Below are positions 32,633 to 40,196 of a stretch of 40,196 nucleotides of DNA, piece after piece. Location: NCBI GenBank assembly GCA_023145835.1, contig JAGLDH010000044.1, forward strand, positions 1 through 40,196, given 5' to 3'. The notes beneath the pieces were generated by a model that was not told the DNA's origin, did not search any database, and saw only the letters and a program-made list of their open reading frames with translations. This stretch comes from Methylococcales bacterium (GTDB lineage: Bacteria > Pseudomonadota > Gammaproteobacteria > Methylococcales > Methylomonadaceae). Numbering within the stretch: the stretch's first letter is position 1; each line of letters starts with the position of its first letter. A program made the position numbers and the translations under genes.

Positions 32633-35068
32633 ATGATGCAAAGAATTATCATCCCTGTCTTACTGAGCAGTTTTTTTATCAGTTCTGCTGTTGCAAAATA
32701 TGTTCCCTACTCGGCACCTGACAAGGGAGCACCTGCTAGGAATAGTCCCATTACAAATAATGTGGCCTCTGATAAACAAAAGCCTAAAAATGATTACAAC
32801 ATCACGATCAATTATGAATTGGGGATGCACTGCACAGGGTTTGATTTTTCTTATTGTTGTATTTTGCCGCCGTATAACTCAATTCAGAGTCAAGTGGTTA
32901 AAACAGCGGATGGACCCTATACTTTTCCTCAATTACTAAAAGCTGACCCAAAAGATCCAACGGTTTTGCTCGATGGCAAAAAAAGGATGAAGCTGGAATA
33001 TGGGCATATTGATAATACTTTTTCAGAAGGAACAAAGCTGGCCTATTGGAATATCCCATATGATGTCAATAAAGACGGTAAGTACAGCAAAAATGAAAAT
33101 GTGGGTAATGCTTATTTTACGCATTTATATATTTACAAAGATTTAAAAGGCAGTAACCCTAAAAACACCAGTAAAGACAGTGAAAAGAAACGGATTGGTA
33201 TTGAGGTGCCTATTCCACGTGATGCAGGCCCTTCAGGTATGCCACTTAAAAATGGACATCTACATTACACAGGAGATACTGGCACAGTGGTTTATACTAA
33301 ATCGCGTGTTCTAGATAATGTACCTATCGTATTAACTAATCCAGGTATTTGGGATGCATTGGGTTTACCTTTGACGCCTTTTTATGATGAGTTGATGAAA
33401 AAAAGCCCACTTGAAATAGTGGAAAGTGATATTCGTCCCTATCAAGAAGCATGGGTAGGTTTAGTTGATGCTAAAAATGGTAAGCCAATAATAGATAGTC
33501 ATACAGGTAAACCTGTTAAATTTATTGGTACAAACCCTATTGATGTGCCTAATTGTTCTAATTGTCATGCAAACGATAATGCGAATGGTGACACGTTTAC
33601 GCTTTATAAACAGGAAAAAGCATTTTGGGAAGGGCTGGGTGCTACACCTTATATGGCTGAGTTGAAAGCAACTGCAATTTCTGTTTTACAAATTCATGAT
33701 GCTCGTCATGGAACACAGTTTTTAGCAAATTATGACCCAAGTAGTCGATCCACGCAAAACCGTTTAGGAAGTGATCCTGTTTTATGTCAACAATGTCATG
33801 CTGATAATGTCATTGGAGTATTGCAATCTAAAGGTATTGCACAAGTTTTAAATGGTAGTGAAAAGCGTGAGGGCTGGGATACACCTATTATGCCTCTATC
33901 TGAAGCATTGCATAGAGTGCACCAAACTATTCGTCCATTACCCGACTCAGAAGGCCGTACCGGAACATGTGCAGGCTGCCACCCAGCTCACAGGCAAGAT
34001 GGAGGAATGGAAGGGTATCCGATTACTCCATTAGGAAAAAACTTTTATGCTGATTCAGACAATAGAGACACTGAAGGCGGATGTTTTGCGGGTAGAGATG
34101 CGCATTCCAATCCAAATAAGGATAAAGATGGAGCCGGTACGCCAGAGCATTTAAATGCGATTGGTCAATGGATGCAAACCAATGTTTCAAATATTGGTAA
34201 TGGTAAAGGCGGCAAAGGGATGTGGTGTACTAACTGTCACAGTCAACTTTCACGTGAACTGTATCAACGTGATAATCTAGAAAACGCATTTAAACAAACG
34301 GGTGAGACTATCCGTAATAAATCATTGGATGACATTGCTAAAGCGATTGGGGTTTCTCGTAAAACATTAGAAGAGAAATATCTAGATCCAAAAGTTGTGC
34401 TTGATAAAAATGGGCATGATACCCCAGGAAAATCAGGTATTTTATTAACATGGGCTAAAGACCGCATGGTTCCAGATATTGGGATTATCGCGATGAAAGA
34501 TGATAAGCCATTGGTAACAAAAGATGAAGATGGTGATATTAATGTTACCTTGTTGTCAGCCAATCCATTAGCTGACAAAGCATCATTACAGTTGCCAAAA
34601 GAAGCAACCAGTTTAGCCGCTGTTCCCTATGATGCGGCTAGTGAAGGACGTGATTATTGGTTATCTCCGGGGGTGCCTCATTGTGCCGATTGTCATGAAG
34701 CCCCCTATGTTGAAGGGCAAGGTGGAGCCGCCTTCCCAATCAATCAACCCGGAAAATATAGTGTTATGCGCTATTCGAAAGGGCATGCAGGGTTAGCTTG
34801 TCAAGCCTGCCATGAATCAACTCATGGCTTATATCCAGTGACACCCACTGTTGACCCAACAACTTATAAACAAGCTGCACAATATAATCCTGATGGTAGC
34901 CATGGGCCATTGTTATGTGCATCATGTCATGAAGTAAATAAAACGGGCGTTCCTATTGTGGCCGAATCTTTAACTTATAAAGGCAAGAAAATTAAGGATG
35001 ACCTTGATGCAGCAATAAGCTGGATTCATGCTAATGCTCATGATTTAGGGGGTAAAAACAAAAAGTAG
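32633..35068 (+). CDS. Exported heptaheme c-type cytochrome with heme-free N-terminal domain
   Basis: About 811 residues. Signal peptide (1-20, cleavage near AVA-KY). Residues 30-300 have no CXXCH but contain NYELGMHCTGFDFSYCC, three closely spaced Cys, and a canonical EF-hand-like loop DVNKDGKYSKNE (144-155). Seven CXXCH motifs follow: near 308 (CSNCH), 385 (CQQCH), 446 (CAGCH), 532 (CTNCH), 684 (CADCH), 723 (CQACH) and 762 (CASCH). Many additional His can serve as distal ligands. No membrane anchor or lipobox. It lies in the operon after the oxidase and c4 genes. I do not recognise a named family; a periplasmic or extracellular electron conduit or a redox enzyme are both possible. ATG at 32636 is an alternative start. 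Confidence 0.85.
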   Translation: MMQRIIIPVLLSSFFISSAVAKYVPYSAPDKGAPARNSPITNNVASDKQKPKNDYNITINYELGMHCTGFDFSYCCILPPYNSIQSQVVKTADGPYTFPQLLKADPKDPTVLLDGKKRMKLEYGHIDNTFSEGTKLAYWNIPYDVNKDGKYSKNENVGNAYFTHLYIYKDLKGSNPKNTSKDSEKKRIGIEVPIPRDAGPSGMPLKNGHLHYTGDTGTVVYTKSRVLDNVPIVLTNPGIWDALGLPLTPFYDELMKKSPLEIVESDIRPYQEAWVGLVDAKNGKPIIDSHTGKPVKFIGTNPIDVPNCSNCHANDNANGDTFTLYKQEKAFWEGLGATPYMAELKATAISVLQIHDARHGTQFLANYDPSSRSTQNRLGSDPVLCQQCHADNVIGVLQSKGIAQVLNGSEKREGWDTPIMPLSEALHRVHQTIRPLPDSEGRTGTCAGCHPAHRQDGGMEGYPITPLGKNFYADSDNRDTEGGCFAGRDAHSNPNKDKDGAGTPEHLNAIGQWMQTNVSNIGNGKGGKGMWCTNCHSQLSRELYQRDNLENAFKQTGETIRNKSLDDIAKAIGVSRKTLEEKYLDPKVVLDKNGHDTPGKSGILLTWAKDRMVPDIGIIAMKDDKPLVTKDEDGDINVTLLSANPLADKASLQLPKEATSLAAVPYDAASEGRDYWLSPGVPHCADCHEAPYVEGQGGAAFPINQPGKYSVMRYSKGHAGLACQACHESTHGLYPVTPTVDPTTYKQAAQYNPDGSHGPLLCASCHEVNKTGVPIVAESLTYKGKKIKDDLDAAISWIHANAHDLGGKNKK

Positions 35069-35276
35069 GCGTGATTCAGCCGTTATTCAGAAAAATAAGA
35101 GAGAGTTAGTTTTTATTTGATTGAAATAATCCCCATTTATAAATTATATTTTTTTGTAGGGAATTATCGCTCACAATGTTCGTCTAGTTAGAGTAGATGT
35201 CTAGTTGTTTATTGAATACTAGATTAACTTTAGGTAAATATACCTTCTTATTTAACGCTAAAAAACGGAGAAAAGA

Positions 35277-35360
35277 GTGAAAATAACAACGATTTCGTTA
35301 CTATCAAGTCTACTGGTTCCCTTGGCTGTATTAGCAGAAACAGCAACTTATTTTTGGTAA
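35277..35360 (+). CDS. Tiny exported peptide gene (27 residues, ends ETATYFW)
   Basis: GTG start with a well-placed GGAG ribosome site seven bases upstream. The 27 codons encode MKI, a hydrophobic segment (LLSSLLVPLAVLA) and a mature part of only ETATYFW, assuming cleavage after AVLA. A charged N-region, a hydrophobic core and A-x-A-type cleavage are all present. It sits between the heptaheme cytochrome and the periplasmic prolyl isomerase, and a 12-bp hairpin follows 22 bp after the stop. The N-terminus resembles that of the downstream isomerase (MKIT...LLSSLL), so it could also be a duplicated signal-peptide relic. If real, the product is a periplasmic heptapeptide or a small membrane peptide of unknown role. 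Confidence 0.55.
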   Translation: MKITTISLLSSLLVPLAVLAETATYFW

Positions 35361-35382
35361 CCGACTTACAGTCTAACAAAAT

Positions 35383-35413
35383 ATTGGGTTAGCAACAAAG
35401 CTGCTAGCCCAAT
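35383..35413 (+). terminator. 12-bp stem hairpin after the tiny peptide gene
   Basis: ATTGGGTTAGCA pairs with TGCTAGCCCAAT (one G-U) across a 7-base loop. No U-run follows, so it may be a processing or stabilising structure, or a partial terminator that makes the tiny-peptide transcript more abundant than the isomerase one. Confidence 0.6.
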
Positions 35414-35472
35414 CTACACAAGAGTATATGTATTTTTTATTCCCACTTTACTCGTGAAAACGAGAATATTTT

Positions 35473-36717
35473 ATGAAAATAACTTTCTTTATCTTTTTAC
35501 TTTCTAGCCTGTTAAGCACCCAAGCTTTTGCAGACAAAGTGTTAGTCACCATCGGTAAATCAGGTCAAGTGACAGAACAGCAACTAGAATCTGCTATGCA
35601 AGCTGCTCCTTTTGCTACACAATTCCCTGCAATGGATGAAAAAGGCCAAGCGTATTTAAGAGGCGATATGTTGCTGAGGATGGCAAGAGCAGAAGCGCTT
35701 TATCAAGAAGCGGTTGAGTTGGGTAAAAATAAAAGCGTCGTTTTTAATAAAGAAATGGGGAATTATAAAACCTCTTTATTAGCGCAGCGATATGTAAATA
35801 ATCTGCGACAACAAATTAAAATTTCAAAGGAAATTGACCAACAATTAACCATAAAATATAAAGATAATAATGATGCGCTAGTGGCCGCACGATCAGTTGT
35901 CGTCGCAAAACAATTTACAAATGTAAAGAAAAAAAGTATCAATCAGCTAAAGCAACAAGCAGAAATTGAAACTTATTTTAATCGACTCAATAAAAGCCCA
36001 TCAAGTAATACGGTTTTAGCAGAAGGGAATGATTTGTTAATTAAATATGGTGATTTACTCCCAAGTGAAAAAAAACAAGCTATTGATAAGCAGCACATTA
36101 TAGATAAGGTTAATGAGTGGGTTGTATTACTATTAACAGCAAAAGAAGCTGAGAAAAAAGGTGAGAATGTCGATTCACAATTGCAAGAGTTTGGGCAGAA
36201 CTTAACGACTCGATTATTGTTGGTGGAAAAAGAGAAACAATGGATATCAGACGAGAATACCTTGTTAGATTATTTTCAGAAGCATCCGGAGATTGGCTAT
36301 ATTCCAGAACGTAGGCAAATTGGGCAAATTGTACTTTCAACAGAACAAGAAGCTAAAGGTATTCAAGCTAGAATTAAAGCGGGAGAAAGTTTATTTATGT
36401 TAGCAGGTCAATTCAGTGTAGACCCATATGGAAAACAGCGATCTGGAGATATGGGCTGGTTAACAGAAGGTGAAGCATCTCAAGAAATTGAAGCAGGTAT
36501 TAAGAACCTGAAAGATAACCATGTAAGTGAGATTATCAAAACTGATAAAGGCTGGCATTTGATTGTTATTATTAATCGAAAACCTTCTGAACAAAAGACT
36601 TATACTGACATTAAAGATAGAGTGAGGCAAAAATTCTTAGCTGAAAAAATGACAACCTATTTAAAAGACGTTGTGGCAAAACATCCTTTGGAATGGAAAA
36701 TAGCTAATCATATTTAG
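35473..36717 (+). CDS. Periplasmic SurA/PpiC-type peptidyl-prolyl isomerase
   Basis: 414 residues with a signal peptide (cleavage near AFA-DK). A long helical chaperone-like region (about 25-270) precedes one parvulin domain (about 280-375: IGQIVLSTEQEAKGIQARIK, FSVDPYGKQRSGDMGWL, VSEIIKTDKGWHLIVI). SurA has two parvulin domains; this protein has one, closer to PpiC/PrsA-like foldases. It assists folding of exported proteins, and its position suggests the heptaheme cytochrome as client. No strong ribosome site is visible before the ATG. It converges with the TlpA-like gene 25 bp away. Confidence 0.87.
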   Translation: MKITFFIFLLSSLLSTQAFADKVLVTIGKSGQVTEQQLESAMQAAPFATQFPAMDEKGQAYLRGDMLLRMARAEALYQEAVELGKNKSVVFNKEMGNYKTSLLAQRYVNNLRQQIKISKEIDQQLTIKYKDNNDALVAARSVVVAKQFTNVKKKSINQLKQQAEIETYFNRLNKSPSSNTVLAEGNDLLIKYGDLLPSEKKQAIDKQHIIDKVNEWVVLLLTAKEAEKKGENVDSQLQEFGQNLTTRLLLVEKEKQWISDENTLLDYFQKHPEIGYIPERRQIGQIVLSTEQEAKGIQARIKAGESLFMLAGQFSVDPYGKQRSGDMGWLTEGEASQEIEAGIKNLKDNHVSEIIKTDKGWHLIVIINRKPSEQKTYTDIKDRVRQKFLAEKMTTYLKDVVAKHPLEWKIANHI

Positions 36718-36742
36718 GTCGTGTGTGCTTTAAAATAAAATC

Positions 36743-37291
36743 TTACTGTGTTTTAGTTAATAATGGTTTTACTCGCGCATCAAAAGTTTCTTGGCTAAAA
36801 ACACCTTGTTGCATAAAAACGAAGTGACCATCTTTTGCAATAATGACTGTAAAGGGTAAAACGCCAAATGAATTGCCCCACTGCTTTAATAATGAATATT
36901 GCAACTCAGGGTCTGCTTGAAGCACAGGATAATTAATGCCAACTGTACGAACGTAATTTCGTAATTTTCGAACCTCATCTAACCCTACTCCAATAATTTG
37001 TAACCCTTGGTCGGCATAGCGTTTTTGATATTCAATAAAATCAGGTATTTCAACTTGGCAAGGACCGCACCATGTTGCCCAAAAATTTAGCATTATAATT
37101 TTGCCATGCCAATCATATAGATTATGTTTTTTACCCTCTAAATCATTTAGGATAAGAGGAGGTAATTCCCAGGCATTAGAAATTGCTTTGCCTTTGTTGC
37201 GCGTTTCGGCATTAAGTGATGAAGAAAAGTTGGTAATAAAGATGCTTAATAGGAAAATTGTTTTTACTATCGTATACACGTTATTTTTCAA
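36743..37291 (-). CDS. TlpA/ResA-like thioredoxin-fold protein
   Basis: About 182 residues. A hydrophobic N-terminal signal or anchor (TIFLLSIFITNFSSSLNA) precedes a thioredoxin fold with the active site WATWCGPCQVEIPDF and the cis-proline region FGVLPFTVIIAKDG. TlpA/ResA/CcmG proteins reduce disulfides in the periplasm, including CXXCH apocytochromes before heme attachment, which fits the neighbouring multiheme cytochromes. The start is uncertain: TTG at 37291 gives MKNNVYTIVK, while a GTG at 37279 would still preserve the signal; neither has a good ribosome site. Confidence 0.88.
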   Translation of the reverse strand: MKNNVYTIVKTIFLLSIFITNFSSSLNAETRNKGKAISNAWELPPLILNDLEGKKHNLYDWHGKIIMLNFWATWCGPCQVEIPDFIEYQKRYADQGLQIIGVGLDEVRKLRNYVRTVGINYPVLQADPELQYSLLKQWGNSFGVLPFTVIIAKDGHFVFMQQGVFSQETFDARVKPLLTKTQ

Positions 37292-37349
37292 CTGGTTGCC
37301 TATGTCTGTATAATACCGGAAGTTTTACTTGTTTGTGCTTAAATGAATG

Positions 37350-37512
37350 TATACTTCGCGTGGTCACGACTGCGGACTTCTAACGACTGGTTTTTTGCCG
37401 ATAGCGGCGTACTAAAGCAGCGACGTAACAAGTTATGCGCCTATTTTAGCGCCTTGCTCTTGACAAAAATCAGTGCGTTATAAATTCCGCATCTGTGGTC
37501 GCGCGAAGTATA
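37350..37512. mobile_element. 163-bp miniature inverted-repeat element
   Basis: Perfect 11-bp inverted ends TATACTTCGCG, extended imperfectly inward by GTGGTC/GACCAC-like and TGCGGA segments. It is visibly richer in G+C than its surroundings and has no ORF. It lies in the divergent region between the TlpA-like and HAD-like genes. Confidence 0.65.
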
Positions 37513-37556
37513 GCTGTTAAATATTATACAGTCTTTAAAAATATCAATTTAACACT

Positions 37557-37719
37557 TAAGGAGCCTCTGATTAATTGATGAATGGAAAATTAAGTCCAAA
37601 ACATCCAACCACTGTGTTGAAATCCTTCGCAATAGCCCGCTATTTCGTGCGAATCTTGCCTTGATCTTGAATATTTTGGTTCTCAATTTTCTGATCTACA
37701 ATTAATAGAGGTGCCCTTA
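37557..37719. mobile_element. TA-flanked miniature element related to 13475-13579
   Basis: The left end TAAGGAGCCTCTGATTAATT and, inverted, the right end TAAGGGCACCTCTATTAATT share a CCTCT core and an ATTAATT tail; both are bounded by TA. The interior differs from the 13-kb copy and contains CCTTCGCAATAGCCCGCTAT. A solo end of the same family is at 13441-13474. Confidence 0.6.
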
Positions 37720-37879
37720 TATTTTTATCAAGCTTTCAATATATTGATAATAAAGAAACTAAATTTAATTAAGTTATTATCTATTATATTAAATATAGAG
37801 ATTAAGAAATAAGTTTACCATTAATGATTCAAGGTACTTTATCTTGTATTAATTATTTTTATTAAGGAGATATTTTAGA

Positions 37880-38269
37880 ATGTATTTATGTGTTGATTTT
37901 GATGGCACTATTGTTGATCATGTTTATCCGGAAATTGGTAAACCAGTGCCTCATGCACTTAAATGGTTAAAGAAATTTAATGCTCAAGGAGCAAATATAA
38001 TTTTATTTACCATGCGTTCAGATGGAAAAAAAGATGGTAAAGTGTTAACTCAAGCCGTTAATTATTTGAAAGATAATGGTATTGAGTTGTTTGGTATAAA
38101 CGAAAATAAAACGCAAAAAAGCTGGACTAAAAGTCCTAAGGCTTTTGGTGATTTTTATATTGATGATTCGGCTGTTGGTTGTCCATTAATTCATCCAGAA
38201 GGGTTTTCTAGGCCATGTGTTGATTGGGAAAGAGTAGGGGAGTTGATTGAATCAGATTCTGCAGTTTAA
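37880..38269 (+). CDS. Small HAD-like hydrolase
   Basis: 129 residues. HAD motif I is CVDFDGTIV (nucleophile and general-acid Asp), motif II a Thr in IILFTMRSDG, and FYIDDSAVGCPLI is a motif IV-type acidic pair. The protein lacks a cap domain, so it may act on a phosphorylated macromolecule or nucleotide. The substrate is unknown. The ribosome site AAGGAG is good. The gene is monocistronic, bounded upstream by miniature elements and downstream by the tRNA promoter. Confidence 0.8.
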   Translation: MYLCVDFDGTIVDHVYPEIGKPVPHALKWLKKFNAQGANIILFTMRSDGKKDGKVLTQAVNYLKDNGIELFGINENKTQKSWTKSPKAFGDFYIDDSAVGCPLIHPEGFSRPCVDWERVGELIESDSAV

Positions 38270-38290
38270 ATAAAATATTTTCGCTCTAAG

Positions 38291-38318
38291 TTGCATAACA
38301 TAATAGTCTTGCTATAAT
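38291..38318 (+). promoter_or_regulatory. Promoter of the tRNA-Val gene
   Basis: TTGCAT and TATAAT spaced by 16 bp, with the -10 ending 23 bp before the mature tRNA. Confidence 0.65.
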
Positions 38319-38341
38319 AGTCCAATTGAACGAAAGACCTT

Positions 38342-38418
38342 AGGCGCGTAGCTCAGTTGGTTAGAGCACCACCTTGACATGGTGGGGGTCGGTGGTTCGA
38401 ATCCACTCGTGCCTACCA
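38342..38418 (+). tRNA. tRNA-Val (GAC anticodon)
   Basis: 77 nt. The acceptor stem AGGCGCG/CGTGCCT closes with one G-U pair; the D loop has AGCTCAGTTGGTTAGAGC; the anticodon stem CCACC/GGTGG encloses TTGACAT with GAC at 38376-38378; the T arm contains GGTTCGAATCC; CCA is encoded. Confidence 0.96.
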
Positions 38419-38424
38419 GATTAT

Positions 38425-38451
38425 AAAGCATCGCATCGCGGTGCTTTTTTT
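38425..38451 (+). terminator. Rho-independent terminator after tRNA-Val
   Basis: 9-bp stem AAGCATCGC/GCGGTGCTT with loop ATC and a run of seven T. Confidence 0.85.
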
Positions 38452-38472
38452 ATTGCGGAAATATAATAGAAA

Positions 38473-40196
38473 ATGCCAGTAATTACCCTTCCTGATGGAT
38501 CTAAGCGAGAGTTTGAAAAAGCTGTGACGGTTATGGACGTTGCTCAATCAATTGGCTCAGGTTTAGCTAAAGCAACGCTAGCAGGTAAGGTTAATGATCA
38601 GTTAGTAGATGCTAGTTTACTAATTGAGCAGGATGCAAATATACAGATTATTACAGCTAAAGATGATGAAGGAATTGATGTTATTCGTCATTCTACAGCT
38701 CATTTATTGGCGCAAGCAGTAAAACAGTTGTTCCCCAATGCTCAAGTAACAATTGGTCCTGTCATTGATAATGGTTTTTTCTATGATTTCTCTTATGAAA
38801 GACCTTTTTTGCCGGAAGACTTAAAATTAATTGAGAAAAAAATGCAACAATTGGTTTCTGAGAATATTGAAATCAAACGGTCAGTTCTTTCCAGAGACGA
38901 AGCGGTCAGTTTTTTTAAGAATTTAGGTGAGACTTATAAAGCAGAAATAATTGAATCAATTCCAGTAAATGAAGATTTGTCTCTCTATACACAAGGCGAC
39001 TTTACAGACCTGTGCCGTGGTCCACATGTTCCTGGCACAAGTAAGTTAAAAGCATTTAAATTGATGAAAATTGCTGGTGCATACTGGCGTGGTAATTCAG
39101 ATAATGAAATGTTACAGCGTATCTATGGTACCGCTTGGACTGATAAGAAAGAGTTAAAAGCTTATCTGCATCGGTTAGAAGAAGCAGAAAAAAGAGATCA
39201 CCGTAAGCTGGCTAAATCGTTAGATTTGTTTCATACTCAGGAAGAAGCGCCTGGTATGGTTTTCTGGCATGAAAAAGGCTGGGCAATCTATCAACAGATA
39301 GAGCAATATATACGTGAAAAGTTGCGCGTTAATGGTTATGCGGAAATTAAAACTCCACAGCTAGTTGATCGTTCATTGTGGGAGAAATCAGGTCACTGGG
39401 ATAAGTTTAGTGATATGATTTTTACAACACACTCTGAGCATAGAGATTATGCGGTTAAACCAATGAATTGCCCTTGTCATATTCAGGTATATAATCAAGG
39501 TTTAAAAAGTTATAGAGATTTACCTTTACGTATGGCTGAGTTTGGCTCTTGTCATCGTAACGAACCATCGGGTACTTTGCATGGTTTGATGCGAGTGCGT
39601 AATTTTGTACAAGATGATGCGCATATTTTTTGTACAGAAGAACAAATTCAACATGAAGTGGCAACTTTTATTGATTTGCTATTTGATGTATATAAAGATT
39701 TTGGTTTCGATGATATTCTAATTAAACTGTCTACACGACCAGAAAATAGAGTAGGTTCTGATGAAGAGTGGGATAAGGCAGAAAAAGCATTAGAGGTTGC
39801 CTTAAATCATAAGAAATTGGATTGGGACTTGCAGCCTGGAGAAGGTGCTTTTTATGGTCCAAAAATTGAATTTTCATTAAAAGATTGTCTAGAGCGTGTT
39901 TGGCAATGTGGAACAATACAAGTCGATTTTTCTATGCCAGGACGTTTAGATGCAACATATATTGCTGAGGATGGCTCTAAGCAAGTACCTGTCATGTTGC
40001 ATAGAGCCATTTTAGGCTCACTAGAACGTTTTATTGGCATATTGATTGAGCAACATGCCGGAACCTTTCCTTTATGGTTGTCTCCAGTACAAGTTGTGGT
40101 GATGAATATTGCAGGTCGGCATGAAGAATATGCTGAAAAAATTAGGCTAGAATTAGAAAAACTAAGCTATAGAGTAAAAATAGACTTGAGAAATGA
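38473..40196 (+). CDS. thrS: Threonyl-tRNA synthetase, 5' part (runs off the window)
   Basis: 574 codons are present, without a stop, from [14 protein letters not shown]. Domains: N-terminal TGS (1-60), editing domain with [16 protein letters not shown] and the later Cys/His site [11 protein letters not shown], then the class II core: motif 1 region with [11 protein letters not shown], zinc Cys in [12 protein letters not shown], motif 2 [20 protein letters not shown], motif 3 [19 protein letters not shown], and the start of the anticodon domain (LRN at the edge). It charges tRNA-Thr and edits Ser-tRNA-Thr. Full length in E. coli is 642. No strong ribosome site precedes the ATG. Confidence 0.97.
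   Translation, partial: MPVITLPDGSKREFEKAVTVMDVAQSIGSGLAKATLAGKVNDQLVDASLLIEQDANIQIITAKDDEGIDVIRHSTAHLLAQAVKQLFPNAQVTIGPVIDNGFFYDFSYERPFLPEDLKLIEKKMQQLVSENIEIKRSVLSRDEAVSFFKNLGETYKAEIIESIPVNEDLSLYTQGDFTDLCRGPHVPGTSKLKAFKLMKIAGAYWRGNSDNEMLQRIYGTAWTDKKELKAYLHRLEEAEKRDHRKLAKSLDLFHTQEEAPGMVFWHEKGWAIYQQIEQYIREKLRVNGYAEIKTPQLVDRSLWEKSGHWDKFSDMIFTTHSEHRDYAVKPMNCPCHIQVYNQGLKSYRDLPLRMAEFGSCHRNEPSGTLHGLMRVRNFVQDDAHIFCTEEQIQHEVATFIDLLFDVYKDFGFDDILIKLSTRPENRVGSDEEWDKAEKALEVALNHKKLDWDLQPGEGAFYGPKIEFSLKDCLERVWQCGTIQVDFSMPGRLDATYIAEDGSKQVPVMLHRAILGSLERFIGILIEQHAGTFPLWLSPVQVVVMNIAGRHEEYAEKIRLELEKLSYRVKIDLRN

Noticed and set aside
38700..40040. Minus-strand frames of 61-69 codons opposite thrS
   Set aside because: The plus strand is unambiguous ThrS throughout.

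Overview
The window is a low-G+C chromosomal segment from a gammaproteobacterium. The evidence is the bamA-skp-fabZ-lpxA-rnhB-dnaE block, EF-P with its EpmA/EpmB lysylation enzymes, an E. coli-type ThrS, and FNR-type and CRP-type operator palindromes. The genus cannot be fixed from sequence alone. The respiratory genes (ba3-type oxidase, diheme c4, heptaheme cytochrome) and the many small transposon relics suggest an environmental, possibly sulfur-oxidising or host-associated lineage, but that is inference.

Layout. 1-2.45 kb is a graveyard of mobile and accessory DNA: an IS1-like transposase start, a beheaded M48 peptidase, a Sel1-repeat gene whose tail comes from a miniature element, a decayed VapBC pair and an ISL3-like remnant. 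2.7-4.2 kb holds a secreted BspA-type 25-residue-repeat protein behind a perfect CRP-like site. 4.57-4.81 kb is a 238-bp miniature inverted-repeat element in front of inorganic pyrophosphatase; ung faces it. 6.5-12.6 kb (minus strand) is one metabolic cluster: a RidA-type deaminase, a ZIP-like transporter carrying two cyclic-nucleotide-binding folds, a three-part FAD/[2Fe-2S] dehydrogenase of the HcnABC/opine-oxidase type, and an ornithine-cyclodeaminase-family enzyme. 12.6-13.7 kb is a 1-kb non-coding stretch with CRP-like sites, DnaA-box-like sequences, a minus-strand terminator and miniature elements. 13.7-16.3 kb carries epmB, divergent from efp and epmA. 16.4-24.8 kb is the envelope/replication block, which lacks lpxD and lpxB at their usual places.

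24.8-38.3 kb is the most interesting part. An FNR-like regulator with one iron-sulfur cysteine missing diverges from an OprC/NosA-type copper receptor, with a perfect FNR palindrome between them. Then come a three-gene ba3-type cytochrome oxidase, a diheme c4 cytochrome, a heptaheme cytochrome with a long heme-free N-terminal domain, a 27-residue gene encoding little more than a signal peptide plus ETATYFW, a strong RNA hairpin, a SurA/PpiC-type periplasmic prolyl isomerase and a convergent TlpA-type thioredoxin. Together they look like a copper- and redox-controlled respiratory locus with a possible secreted multiheme conduit and a tiny accessory peptide. The window ends with two more miniature elements, a small HAD-like protein, tRNA-Val(GAC) and the first 574 codons of thrS.
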